Source: Evansella sp. LMS18 (GTDB lineage Bacteria > Bacillota > Bacilli > Bacillales > Salisediminibacteriaceae). From it: DNA of 64,000 nt. Below, piece by piece: positions 1 through 8,076 of the stretch. A model generated the notes under the pieces. It saw nothing but the letters and a program-made list of their open reading frames with translations, did no database searches and had not been told where the DNA came from. The DNA is taken from contig NZ_CP093301.1 of NCBI RefSeq assembly GCF_024362785.1, positions 2,170,001 to 2,234,000 on the forward strand, given 5' to 3'. Within the stretch, counting starts at the first letter, position 1, and every line of letters starts with the position of its first letter. The translations under genes and the position numbers were made by a program.

Positions 1-1615
1 ATTGAGGCAGGGTGCTGTTTACATTCTCATAAGCCTGTTTCGTTTCGTTCCTGTATTTCACAAGCGCTTCCGTCTTCTCCAAAGCTTCGGTAAGTGAGTT
101 GAGAACGGCAGTTTTATTGTTTTGGGCCCTCGCTGCATCGCCTTCTGCAAGAGTTGCTTCAAACTGAGAAAAATAATGCCGTGCTTCGTCGATAACAGCA
201 TAAGGATCTTCGTCTGCAAGCAGAAGTTTTTCTTCCGCTGCCAATCTTCGAATCTCAGCATCTCTTTCTGTAATCTGTTCCCGAAGATTCCCCTTCTCTT
301 CAGCCAGGATTTTAATCGCTTCAGAATCTTTAGTGACCTCTTTTATCCTGCTTTCCGCTCCGGGGATTCCTTCATAAGCTGCTGCAAAGTCAAATGACTC
401 ATCAAGCTTCACGACTTCTTCCAGAGCCGCAGCGGCTTCGCCAAGTTTTTCTTTTAAATGGCTGAAAGGCATAGATGTCTCTTCCTGAAGCATACTGACT
501 GACGCTGATGAACGGGCCAGTGTCTCTTTCATACTGCTGATTTTTTGCGTCGTTTCAAGCTCTTTACCGGATAATAGTTTAAGCTCACCAGTCAAGGCTG
601 CCAATTCCCCGCCTTGTTCCTTCGACCATTTTTCAAGTTCGCTTATTTCCTGTTTTACAGAGGACAGCGACATTGAAGTTGTTTCCTGTCCTTTTTTCTT
701 TCCTGCAGGCAAAAATGAAGCACTTAATGTCCGGAATTTTTGCTTTGTTAAAGACAGCTGAAGTTTATCAAGGGCAGTTTCTCTGTCTTTTACATGGTTT
801 AATAAGCTGAGGAACTTTTCTTTTAAAGCAATGAACTGCTGCTGTGTAAGCCCTCTGCTCAATTCACTGCGGTCTTTAGCCTCAGAATATGGACTAAGGA
901 CATTTGCAAGGAGGGAATTATGGGCATCCTTCACTGCCTGCAGTTCCCTGCTGGCCCTTTTCATGCTGGTTAATAAATAAACTGTACGCCCTCCAATAAC
1001 AACTAAGAATAAAGCGAGAACTGCATAAAGGAATCCTCCGCCAAAACCGCCGGATCCCTGTGGAGCGGCAACTGCTCCTTCATTTGCATTTTCTCCCGAA
1101 GCTTCGGCTTCAGGAGCAGAAGGGGCGGCTTCCGATCCGGAGTTTTCCAGGCGCATTCCTTCCAGCTCTTCCACTTTTAGCACAAGGTCTGCAATACCAT
1201 CAGCAAACCTTTCATCATAGGCTGCCGGCAGGAACGTTTCATCAATAAGTGCTCCAAACGGGTCAGTGGAGGAGAGCTGGCTGATTGCTTCATCAATGTC
1301 CGATCCTGGAGCCACATTCATATGGATTTCCCCTTCAGCGGCAGAAATCAGAATTACTGTGTCATAGCCTTCCTCACTCACAGAACGAAACAAACTGAGG
1401 GAAGCATCCCCTATCGGAGTCCCATCAAGGCTATCAATCGTACTCACATAATAATTAAATGCAGAATCTGAAAAACGCGTTTCAAGTTCCTGTATTTCTT
1501 CCTGGTTCAGAAAACCCCCTTCGTCATCAACAGTTATTTCAGCATGGGCGATTTCCGGACCGAATATGAATAATACAATAATAGCGCTGACAACCCATTT
1601 AATCATAAGCTTCAA
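1..1615 (-). CDS. TPM-domain membrane protein with long coiled-coil tail (3' end outside window)
   Basis: The frame is open to the left edge, so the C-terminus is missing; at least 538 codons are present. A TTG at 1615 is preferred because GGGAGGGG lies 7 bases upstream; an ATG follows at 1606. Residues 1 to about 25 form a Sec signal peptide ending in AHA. Residues about 28-160 look like a TPM domain (PF04536), a small extracytoplasmic domain also found in photosystem II repair and in YgcG-type proteins. A Pro/Ala/Glu linker and a Gly-rich hinge precede one membrane segment (about 195-215), then a long Glu/Lys/Leu-rich region likely to be coiled coil. The topology suggests an envelope protein with its domain outside and coiled coil inside. 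Its exact role is unknown. Confidence 0.75.
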   Translation of the reverse strand, partial: MKLMIKWVVSAIIVLFIFGPEIAHAEITVDDEGGFLNQEEIQELETRFSDSAFNYYVSTIDSLDGTPIGDASLSLFRSVSEEGYDTVILISAAEGEIHMNVAPGSDIDEAISQLSSTDPFGALIDETFLPAAYDERFADGIADLVLKVEELEGMRLENSGSEAAPSAPEAEASGENANEGAVAAPQGSGGFGGGFLYAVLALFLVVIGGRTVYLLTSMKRASRELQAVKDAHNSLLANVLSPYSEAKDRSELSRGLTQQQFIALKEKFLSLLNHVKDRETALDKLQLSLTKQKFRTLSASFLPAGKKKGQETTSMSLSSVKQEISELEKWSKEQGGELAALTGELKLLSGKELETTQKISSMKETLARSSASVSMLQEETSMPFSHLKEKLGEAAAALEEVVKLDESFDFAAAYEGIPGAESRIKEVTKDSEAIKILAEEKGNLREQITERDAEIRRLAAEEKLLLADEDPYAVIDEARHYFSQFEATLAEGDAARAQNNKTAVLNSLTEALEKTEALVKYRNETKQAYENVNSTLPQ

Positions 1616-1795
1616 AACAATCCCCTCCCGAGACCTGCAGCTGGAGCTGAGGTATGTAATCGATAATTAAATATACGTATAGTTAACGAAATGGTTGCAA
1701 AGTTGCCAAATGTTTACACATATAGTATATCAATTATCGGAAAGGGAGAGCGGATTAATTTTGGCGGGAGAGGGGCTAATATCTAAGATAGGAAT

Positions 1796-1900
1796 TTTAC
1801 CTGCGGAAACCGGTGGTTAACCTACGTAAAACGAGACTTTACCCATGCTCCCGGTTGATTTACGTACGTTCATAGATCAATTACTCCCGAAACAGAAATC
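1796..1900. repeat. Degenerate 21-bp phased array, 5 units
   Basis: Five consecutive 21-bp units can be laid end to end at 1796, 1817, 1838, 1859 and 1880. Each begins with a variant of TTTACC and most carry a CG about 7-9 bases in (for example TTAACCTACGTAAAACGAG). The spacing has no slippage, but unit identity is only moderate. It looks like an eroded relative of the sharper 21-bp arrays at 34.3, 38.3 and 55.7 kb. It lies upstream of the TPM gene and beside copy 1 of the 185-bp element. Confidence 0.5.
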
Positions 1901-1925
1901 GGGCATTGAGGAGCCATACCGAACA

Positions 1926-2110
1926 GCCGGAAGAATTCCGCTTAATTCGTAATTATTATCAAATAACGCTTAAATAGACGGAGAGATTCCGCCTATTAAC
2001 TGGAAAGGTCTGAAAATGAGAGATTTTCGTTTGCATAACCGGAAAATTTCCTCTTATATCAGCTGAAGCGAGCTCCGATTTGCATATAAACGGAAAATTT
2101 CCGTTTATTT
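1926..2110. repeat. 185-bp four-hairpin dispersed element, copy 1
   Basis: This stretch aligns over its length with 29952-30136 and 57493-57679. It contains four hairpins built on CGGA...TCCG: one near 1929-1941, the longest at about 1972-1998 (AATAGACGGA, 5-base loop, TCCGCCTATT), a weaker one around 2037-2056, and ATAAACGGAA...TTCCGTTTAT near 2085-2108. It lies between two minus-strand genes (the TPM gene and the membrane protein at 2174). No open reading frame is conserved among copies. Confidence 0.8.
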
Positions 2111-2173
2111 TACCTTTGCTGAATTAAGGCCAAGACATTTCTTTAAAAATTAGCAGATTCCCCCTTTACAAAC

Positions 2174-3028
2174 TTAAAACAAAGCAAATTTTTTATACTG
2201 ATGGTGTTCGAAAAAAAATTTATCCAGGAGCCAGATGAAAGCCATCGTAGCCGGATTGAGCAGTAAATACACCCATAAAGGCCACTCTAATAGCTGAATG
2301 AAACCAAAATAGTACTGAAGATAATCTGTCAGGCACAGGAAAATCAGGCTTAGCAGTAATGCAGGCCATTTCCTGTAGTATGTAAAAGTATAGGCGAGGA
2401 TCAGACTACAGAATATTGCTGAAGGGGTGGCATAAGCGATGGAGTCCCGGTATGGGTTATCAAACCATCCCGCCGTATATATAAATTTATTGAATACTCC
2501 TGAGGCGAAAAACTGCGCACTTGCTTTGAAAGTGTAAGCAGCAATAAACAGACTGAAGAATCTGGCTGTACGGCCAGGGGTGCCTCTTAATGTGCTGTGC
2601 CAGAAATCTGCAATCAGGAAGGCCCCCAGAACACCGAACCCTGTATAGACTGTCCGGTACCAGTTATGTTCATAAATGCCTAAACTAAGGAACAGTACTT
2701 CGATTGCCATAATATAGAAAGCAGTTAAAAACCTGTTTTTCCAGCTTACATAAAATGCTGCGATGGAAACGGAAACCATTGGGATAACGAAGCCATTCGA
2801 AACAATTGCTCCTATGATACTATCGTAAAATGGGTTTTGCAGGATTTGCGGATAATAAACATAACTGTCCAGGAGGGTGAAGATCACATACTCAAACATA
2901 AACGTATGGCCGGCCATAATAAAGTAAAGAAAGATTAGTTTAGAATCCTTCTGTTTAACAAGTGTATACAGAAATAATAATGTGGCCAGGAGTGCAAGTG
3001 TAATATAGATGTATGGATTATGAGTCAT
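2174..3028 (-). CDS. Polytopic membrane protein, family not recognised
   Basis: A 284-residue protein. The ATG at 3028 is chosen because GGGAGG sits 8 bases upstream; a longer frame to 3088 has no ribosome site. At least seven hydrophobic segments cover almost the whole chain, with short loops rich in Tyr, Trp and Phe, and a short basic C-terminus (HHQYKKFALF). No catalytic or transport motif is visible. It is transcribed away from yeeI, with which it shares a 254-bp divergent intergenic space. A 223-residue unknown membrane protein at 30384 has a similar aromatic-rich look but no clear identity to it. Confidence 0.6.
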   Translation of the reverse strand: MTHNPYIYITLALLATLLFLYTLVKQKDSKLIFLYFIMAGHTFMFEYVIFTLLDSYVYYPQILQNPFYDSIIGAIVSNGFVIPMVSVSIAAFYVSWKNRFLTAFYIMAIEVLFLSLGIYEHNWYRTVYTGFGVLGAFLIADFWHSTLRGTPGRTARFFSLFIAAYTFKASAQFFASGVFNKFIYTAGWFDNPYRDSIAYATPSAIFCSLILAYTFTYYRKWPALLLSLIFLCLTDYLQYYFGFIQLLEWPLWVYLLLNPATMAFIWLLDKFFFEHHQYKKFALF

Positions 3029-3282
3029 AAATGAGCCTCCCGGTGGAGCATACTGAAAATAATCTTTTATAATGATATCCTTCCTCAAAACGAAAAAATT
3101 ATAAGTTTCCCAATAATGAAGTTAGTTTTCAGGCTCAGCCCCAACCTCAACGTAAACTGATGTATAATAACAAATACAGATTAATCATTAGAGGCAGGGC
3201 ATAGCCCCTCCAGTTTTCCAGCCGGAACGTTTTCTTTTTTACCATTGGAATTGAAAGTTTCACAGAAAGAGAGTTGGTACTC

Positions 3283-3996
3283 ATGGGACGAAAGTGGAGT
3301 AATATTAAGGAAAAGAAGGCGGCACGGGATAAAAATGTCAGCCGCATATATGCCAAATTCGGCAGAAAGATATATTCTGTTGCAAAGCAGGGGGAACCAG
3401 ACCCTGAAGCGAACCAGCCTTTGAAATTTGTTCTTGAGCAGGCGAAAACTTACAATGTGCCCAAGCACATAATCGACCGGGCAATCGAAAAAGCAAAAGG
3501 CGGCGGAGAAGAAAGTTTTGATGAACTTCGTTATGAAGGCTTCGGGCCTAATGGATCCATGCTCATCGTTGATGCCCTGACTAACAATGTGAACCGGACG
3601 GCTGCGGAAGTCCGTTCTGCCTTCACGAAAAACGGAGGGAATATGGGTGTCAGCGGCTCTGTCTCCTATATGTTTGATGCAACGGCGGTAATAGGGACAG
3701 AAGGTAAGCCGGCTGATGAGGTGCTGGAAATTTTGATGGAAGCAGATGTGGATGCAAGGGATATTATTGAGGAAGAGGATAATGTCATTGTTTATGCGGA
3801 ACCTGATCAGTTTCATGCTGTGCAGGAAGCGTTGAGAAATGCAGGTATTGAAGAGTTCACGGTAGCTGAACTCACGATGCTTCCCCAGAACGAAGCAGCA
3901 CTGCCGGAAGAAGCAAAGGAACAGTTTGAAAAACTGGTTGATGCTCTTGAAGATTTAGAAGACGTACAGCAGGTCTATCATAATGTAGAAGATTAA
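3283..3996 (+). CDS. yeeI: YebC/PmpR-family protein, YeeI type
   Basis: The 237-residue product opens with [16 protein letters not shown] and contains the family's hallmark stretches [22 protein letters not shown] and [14 protein letters not shown]. It matches B. subtilis YeeI as remembered, almost full length. YebC-family proteins were first described as DNA-binding regulators; more recently several members have been shown to relieve ribosome stalling at proline-rich stretches, so a translation role is likely. The ATG at 3283 fits the family N-terminus; a TTG at 3274 would add three residues. The gene stands alone and ends in a strong terminator. Confidence 0.93.
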   Translation: MGRKWSNIKEKKAARDKNVSRIYAKFGRKIYSVAKQGEPDPEANQPLKFVLEQAKTYNVPKHIIDRAIEKAKGGGEESFDELRYEGFGPNGSMLIVDALTNNVNRTAAEVRSAFTKNGGNMGVSGSVSYMFDATAVIGTEGKPADEVLEILMEADVDARDIIEEEDNVIVYAEPDQFHAVQEALRNAGIEEFTVAELTMLPQNEAALPEEAKEQFEKLVDALEDLEDVQQVYHNVED

Positions 3997-4010
3997 TGGA
4001 AGATGCTAAA

Positions 4011-4054
4011 AAGTGCCTGGCCCTTTGAAAGTATGGGGGCCAGGCACCTTTTTT
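4011..4054 (+). terminator. Rho-independent terminator after yeeI
   Basis: AGTGCCTGGCCC pairs with GGGCCAGGCAC across a loop of about 12 bases, and a run of six T follows. It begins 15 bases after the yeeI stop. Confidence 0.9.
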
Positions 4055-4173
4055 AGGTTGGCAAGGCGGGGACAATCCTCTAATTTTGCGATAAGCAGGC
4101 ATCCATACAAGAGCACCTGCCACATCTTTCATCTAATAATAATATGAATTGATGCCAGGAAAGGGAGAGGATG

Positions 4174-4593
4174 ATGGTGGAAACAGCGGTGAAAACTATA
4201 ATAGGAATTGGAGGCGCAGCCTTGTCCTTTCTATTTGGAGGTTGGACAGGGCTGCTTGCAATTCTTGTGGCTTTTGTGGTGCTTGATTATATAACAGGGT
4301 TACTCGCTGCGTATATAGAGGGGAAGAAGACTGGAACGACTAAGCTGAGCAGCAAAGCAGGGTTTACAGGAATAGCGAGGAAACTGCTCATTTTTGCTTT
4401 GGTTGCCGCAGGACACCTTATTGATAAAATTCTCGGAAACAGCCACCTCATAAGAGAAACGGTCATCTTTTTTTACATCGCAAACGAGGCTTTGAGCATT
4501 ATAGAAAATGCCGGCAGAGCAGGAGTCCCAGTACCGGACCTCCTGAAAAGGGCTGTTCATGTTTTCAAAAAAGAGAAGAAGAAAAAAGAGTAA
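4174..4593 (+). CDS. Phage-type holin, TcdE/Holin-4-1 family
   Basis: A 139-residue protein of the toxin-secretion/phage-lysis holin family (PF05105). It has hydrophobic segments around 5-45, including the signature LVAFVVLDYITGLLAAYIEG, then a Lys/Thr loop and a further hydrophobic pair ending in a very basic tail (KKEKKKKE). Holins form membrane lesions that let a cell-wall hydrolase out. The second of two adjacent ATGs (4174) has the better spacing to GGGAG. No endolysin, portal or tail gene lies near, so it is an orphan; such single holins occur in Bacillus chromosomes and may serve protein release or autolysis. Convergent with the lipoprotein gene downstream. Confidence 0.85.
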   Translation: MVETAVKTIIGIGGAALSFLFGGWTGLLAILVAFVVLDYITGLLAAYIEGKKTGTTKLSSKAGFTGIARKLLIFALVAAGHLIDKILGNSHLIRETVIFFYIANEALSIIENAGRAGVPVPDLLKRAVHVFKKEKKKKE

Positions 4594-4602
4594 GGTAAGA
4601 GC

Positions 4603-5319
4603 TCACTCCGTTTCCAGATCCAGCCCCTCCGTCAACGAAAGGACGATTTCCTGCATCCTTTTTGTACCAAAGCCACCTGGATTTATAACGTTTTCCTCCA
4701 CCCAGTACGTGAGCTGAAAAGAAGTACCGTCCGCCAGGTGAAAGCCAATGAATACACCAGGACCGGACTCTGTTTCTATTACAGGATATATTTCATCAAA
4801 CCCTTCATAATCGAGCGTAAGAAAGTCCTCGATGAACAGAACTGCCTCTTCTTCTGGAAAACTGCTTAGCGTCCGGCCGTCATAGCTGCTGTCTATACTA
4901 AGTTGTTCCAGCTTTCCGTGTATATCGAATAAATCAGCAAAGGTTCGGGCACCATCGTTGTGCTGAACCTGGTATACTTTATTGCCGGCGAGAACCCGGA
5001 AATCAGGGGAGAAACCGGTGTACTCATGAATTTTCGTTCCTTCCGGGAGATAGGCTGCATCTCCATTTTTCAGGTTATGGTCAGAACAAGCGTTATCTGC
5101 CATTTTAAAAGTCACTTCACCAAGTTCGCTTCCTCTTCCGGCAGGGTCAACCTGCTCAGAACCATCCACATAACCATGATATTCCACATCATTAAACTTT
5201 AGTATGTCCACCCACTCGATAGCTCCGTCAGGACAGTTTCTTAACGTGCTGCTTATCTCTGAACACCCTGCTGCCAAAAGCAGTAAAATAATAACAGGTA
5301 TACTGATTTTGCGGTACAT
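4603..5319 (-). CDS. Lipoprotein of unknown function
   Basis: A 238-residue protein. The first 18 residues form a lipoprotein signal with lipobox LAAGC, so Cys19 should be lipidated and the protein anchored outside the membrane. The mature part is acidic and contains repeated Gly/Asp turns (VDGSEQVDPAGRGSELGEV) but no motif that I recognise. AGAGGTG lies at good distance before the ATG. It ends only nine bases from the holin gene on the other strand and starts 60 bases beyond the end of the MFS gene, so it may be co-transcribed with the latter. Confidence 0.75.
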   Translation of the reverse strand: MYRKISIPVIILLLLAAGCSEISSTLRNCPDGAIEWVDILKFNDVEYHGYVDGSEQVDPAGRGSELGEVTFKMADNACSDHNLKNGDAAYLPEGTKIHEYTGFSPDFRVLAGNKVYQVQHNDGARTFADLFDIHGKLEQLSIDSSYDGRTLSSFPEEEAVLFIEDFLTLDYEGFDEIYPVIETESGPGVFIGFHLADGTSFQLTYWVEENVINPGGFGTKRMQEIVLSLTEGLDLETE

Positions 5320-5379
5320 TGGTTCACCTCTTTATTTACTTTGACGAGGTGGCGGCTAAATAGTTTCGTGAATGATAGA

Positions 5380-6618
5380 TTACCGGCCCGCACCTGCGCT
5401 GTTTTCCTGATGAAGACGGTTTTTTTTCCTGGTTTTCACTACGATGATTGTCACAAGCCCGAGGGAGGCCGTAGTGAGAAGACCTGTCATAGTGACAATC
5501 CCGCCCCAATCAAAATGCTTCCAGACAATTCCTCCGCTTGTCCCAACAATACTGGAGCCGAGGTAATAAGCGAGAAGATAGAGCGAAGCCGCCTGTGCCC
5601 GGTAATCAGAAGCAAGCTCCCCCACCCAGTTGCTGGCAATGGAGTGGCTTCCGAAAAAACCGAATGTAAGTACTGCAAGGCCGGAAATAATCAGAATAAG
5701 GCTGTCATTCAAGGTGAGGAGAACACCGCTAAGCATAAGCAAAATGCTGAGGGGCATAGTTTTCGGTTTTCCGAAAGTATCGCTCATTTTTCCCATGAAA
5801 GTGGAGCTGAAGGTACCCACCAGGTAAACGATGAACAAGGAACCGATGACTGCCTGGCTTAAAAAATATGGCGGGGCCATTAACCGGTAGCCTAAGTAAT
5901 TGTAAATAGTTACGAATCCGCCCATGAGAAAAAAAGAGATTCCGTACAGGCAAAGCAGACGGGGGTTCCTTAAATTATGGGCGAATGATTTAATCAAAGG
6001 TGTTTTGGCGCTGTTCTCATTCCTTTTCTGAGGTGCTGAGTTTTTAGGTGCAGGCAGGGCTCTCCAGAACCAGAGACTGAGCAGCAGGCTGATGAGCCCA
6101 ATAGACAGTAACGCCGTCTGCCAGGAGAAATAACTTGTTATGACTCCTGTTGCCATTCTTCCTGCCAGTCCCCCAACCGTTGTCCCGCTTACATAGATTC
6201 CCATGGCAATCCCTAAATGCTTTGGATGGAACTCTTCGCTCACATAGGTCATAGCAATAGCGGGAAACCCTGCCAGGACAATCCCCTGGAGAATTCGGAT
6301 GGCGAGCAAAGTGGAAAAGTTCGGGCTGAATGCAGCCAGGATGCAAAGAAGAGCTGAAATCGTTAAGGATATGCTCATTATTCTTTTTCTTCCGAAGGAG
6401 TCTGACATCAGGGAAGCAAACAGCATGGTAACCGCGAGAAATCCTGTTGTGACCGATAAACTCAGGCTTGATACAGCAGGCGTTACATCAAATTCTTCCG
6501 AAAAAAGGGGGAAGAGCGTCTGCACAGAATATAAAATCATAAATGTAATAAAGCTCCCTGAAAAAAGTGCCAGATTCGCTTTTTTAAAGGCAGGCTGGTC
6601 TTTTGTTATGTAAGTCAT
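5380..6618 (-). CDS. MFS transporter, drug-efflux type
   Basis: A 412-residue major facilitator with 12 predicted membrane segments. Between segments 2 and 3 is the motif SDSFGRKRIM, the family's motif A (D-x-x-G-R-R/K), and the second half has the matching GKMSDTFGKPK. The pattern resembles YnfM/YybF-like efflux proteins of the DHA1 group, which use the proton gradient to export small molecules or sugars. The substrate cannot be read from the sequence. The C-terminal tail is basic. AAGGTG stands upstream of the ATG. Confidence 0.85.
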   Translation of the reverse strand: MTYITKDQPAFKKANLALFSGSFITFMILYSVQTLFPLFSEEFDVTPAVSSLSLSVTTGFLAVTMLFASLMSDSFGRKRIMSISLTISALLCILAAFSPNFSTLLAIRILQGIVLAGFPAIAMTYVSEEFHPKHLGIAMGIYVSGTTVGGLAGRMATGVITSYFSWQTALLSIGLISLLLSLWFWRALPAPKNSAPQKRNENSAKTPLIKSFAHNLRNPRLLCLYGISFFLMGGFVTIYNYLGYRLMAPPYFLSQAVIGSLFIVYLVGTFSSTFMGKMSDTFGKPKTMPLSILLMLSGVLLTLNDSLILIISGLAVLTFGFFGSHSIASNWVGELASDYRAQAASLYLLAYYLGSSIVGTSGGIVWKHFDWGGIVTMTGLLTTASLGLVTIIVVKTRKKNRLHQENSAGAGR

Positions 6619-6767
6619 ATTTCTGATACACCTTCCCCTTTTCTGAAAGCTTACTTAGTAATAAAGATATCAGTATAAAATTTCCCTAAATTACCAATTT
6701 AATGGTATAATAATCAAACATACAATGTGAAAATATTTCACATGCAGTGCAGCCAAAGGAGGAGGTT

Positions 6768-7223
6768 ATGGGTAAAAAACTGCCTTATTTGCTTTGCTTG
6801 CTTATATTATTGAGTATTATGCCAGCTTGTTCAGCCTCGTTAACAACATCAGAAGGTGACGAAAAACTACGTCATTTTTCTGCGGAAACAGAGTGCTGGC
6901 ACGCTTCCATGACAGTTGTTACACCGGCTCCGCCGGAAGAGTACTTTGATATTACAATCGAGTATGTATATACCGCCGGCACAGCTGATGAAAACCAGAG
7001 AGTTACATACAGGCATATGCAGGACTGGGCGGAAGAAGAGCCTGCTATGGTAATTATCGGCGAATTTTTGCCGACCCCCGGTAACCCGTACGAAAAAACT
7101 TTCGAGGAAAGGGAATTTGCACGAGGTTACTCCATCGGGCAGAAATGGAAAACGGAAGTTCACTGGTCCGAGGATGGTGAGCATAAAATAGAGAAGCTCA
7201 TTTTTGAAGAGGAGGAAGTTTAA
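6768..7223 (+). CDS. Small lipoprotein of unknown function
   Basis: A 151-residue product starting at the ATG preceded by AAAGGAGG; an earlier ATG at 6747 lacks a ribosome site. The signal peptide is hydrophobic and ends in a lipobox-like IMPAC, giving a lipidated Cys at about 20. The mature chain is acidic, with predicted strands such as YFDITIEYVYTAG and HKIEKLIFEEEE, and no family that I recognise. Its stop overlaps by four bases the stop of the convergent acetyltransferase gene. Confidence 0.7.
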   Translation: MGKKLPYLLCLLILLSIMPACSASLTTSEGDEKLRHFSAETECWHASMTVVTPAPPEEYFDITIEYVYTAGTADENQRVTYRHMQDWAEEEPAMVIIGEFLPTPGNPYEKTFEEREFARGYSIGQKWKTEVHWSEDGEHKIEKLIFEEEEV

Positions 7224-7765
7224 TCTTCCTTCCACTCTTCAGCCAGCATACCGTAGGCTGCATGGTCGGTATAACGGTCATTAAGCCATTCAGCCTGCCG
7301 GATCACGCCTTCTTTAACAAAGCCGAGACGTTCAGGTATACTCCGGCTTTTTTTATTTTCGACCCCGGCCCATATTTCCACTTTATTCATTCTTAAATCT
7401 TTGATGGCATAACTGGTGAGTGCCTTCACTGTTTTTGTCATAATTCCTTTACCCTGATATCCTTCTCCAAGCCAATAGCCTATTTTTGCGGTCTTGTTTT
7501 GCCAGTCCAGCTTATTAAACCCGGCAATCCCTGCTGCTTTTCCCTCGTACAAAATGACAGCAGTTAAACTCTTATTTTCAGCGAAGCCTTTGAGGCTGGA
7601 TTTTATAAACTGCTCTGTATCTTCAGGCTTTGTGGTGAAGTCCACCCAGGGAAGCCATTCACGGAGATATTCCCGGCTGCTGTCAGTAAGCTGGAAAATG
7701 GCATCTCTGTCTCTCAAATCCACCATCTTCAGTGAAACTTCTTCATCAATCTTATAGGTAAACAT
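7220..7765 (-). CDS. GNAT N-acetyltransferase, RimL/YdaF-like
   Basis: A 181-residue acetyltransferase. The ATG at 7765 has GGGGGA 7 bases upstream; the ATG at 7771 is too close. The acetyl-CoA motif appears as GYWLGEGYQGKGIMTKTVKALTSYA (first part about residue 105), followed by the family element NKKSRSIPERLGFVKEG. These features match RimJ/RimL-type ribosomal-protein or amino-group acetyltransferases and in particular B. subtilis YdaF. The real substrate is unknown. The gene is monocistronic. Confidence 0.88.
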   Translation of the reverse strand: MFTYKIDEEVSLKMVDLRDRDAIFQLTDSSREYLREWLPWVDFTTKPEDTEQFIKSSLKGFAENKSLTAVILYEGKAAGIAGFNKLDWQNKTAKIGYWLGEGYQGKGIMTKTVKALTSYAIKDLRMNKVEIWAGVENKKSRSIPERLGFVKEGVIRQAEWLNDRYTDHAAYGMLAEEWKED

Positions 7766-8076
7766 AGACATTCCCCCATTTATCTGTCCGAATTATCTGT
7801 TAAACAAACGTTTAATTAAAATTGTATCTAAATTCTTCCGTAAATGAAACAAGTTCCGCAAGAACATCCAATTAGATTTTAACATTAATTTCCTTTTTCG
7901 TGGTGAAAAAGGTCCAGAGGAGCAGGAAGAACAACAAGGAAATATCCTATCTAATAAAATACGAGGAAGTCTTGCAAAAAAAACTCAAAAATTTTACATT
8001 ATTTTCGCAATTATATGGTATCTTTTACATAACAGAATTTTATTGCCAAAATTATTAAAAAGCAGGTATTAGTAAT
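7766..8076. other. Divergent intergenic region upstream of histidine kinase
   Basis: About 310 A/T-rich bases between two divergently transcribed genes. Near 7893-7910 an 8-bp perfect inverted repeat, CCTTTTTC-GTGGT-GAAAAAGG, stands alone without a T-run that would make it a terminator. No Spo0A box or sigma-H promoter could be identified with confidence. Confidence 0.4.

Noticed and set aside
4174-4593. Remnant prophage
   Set aside because: Only the holin is phage-like; no integrase, structural gene or att-like repeat lies near.
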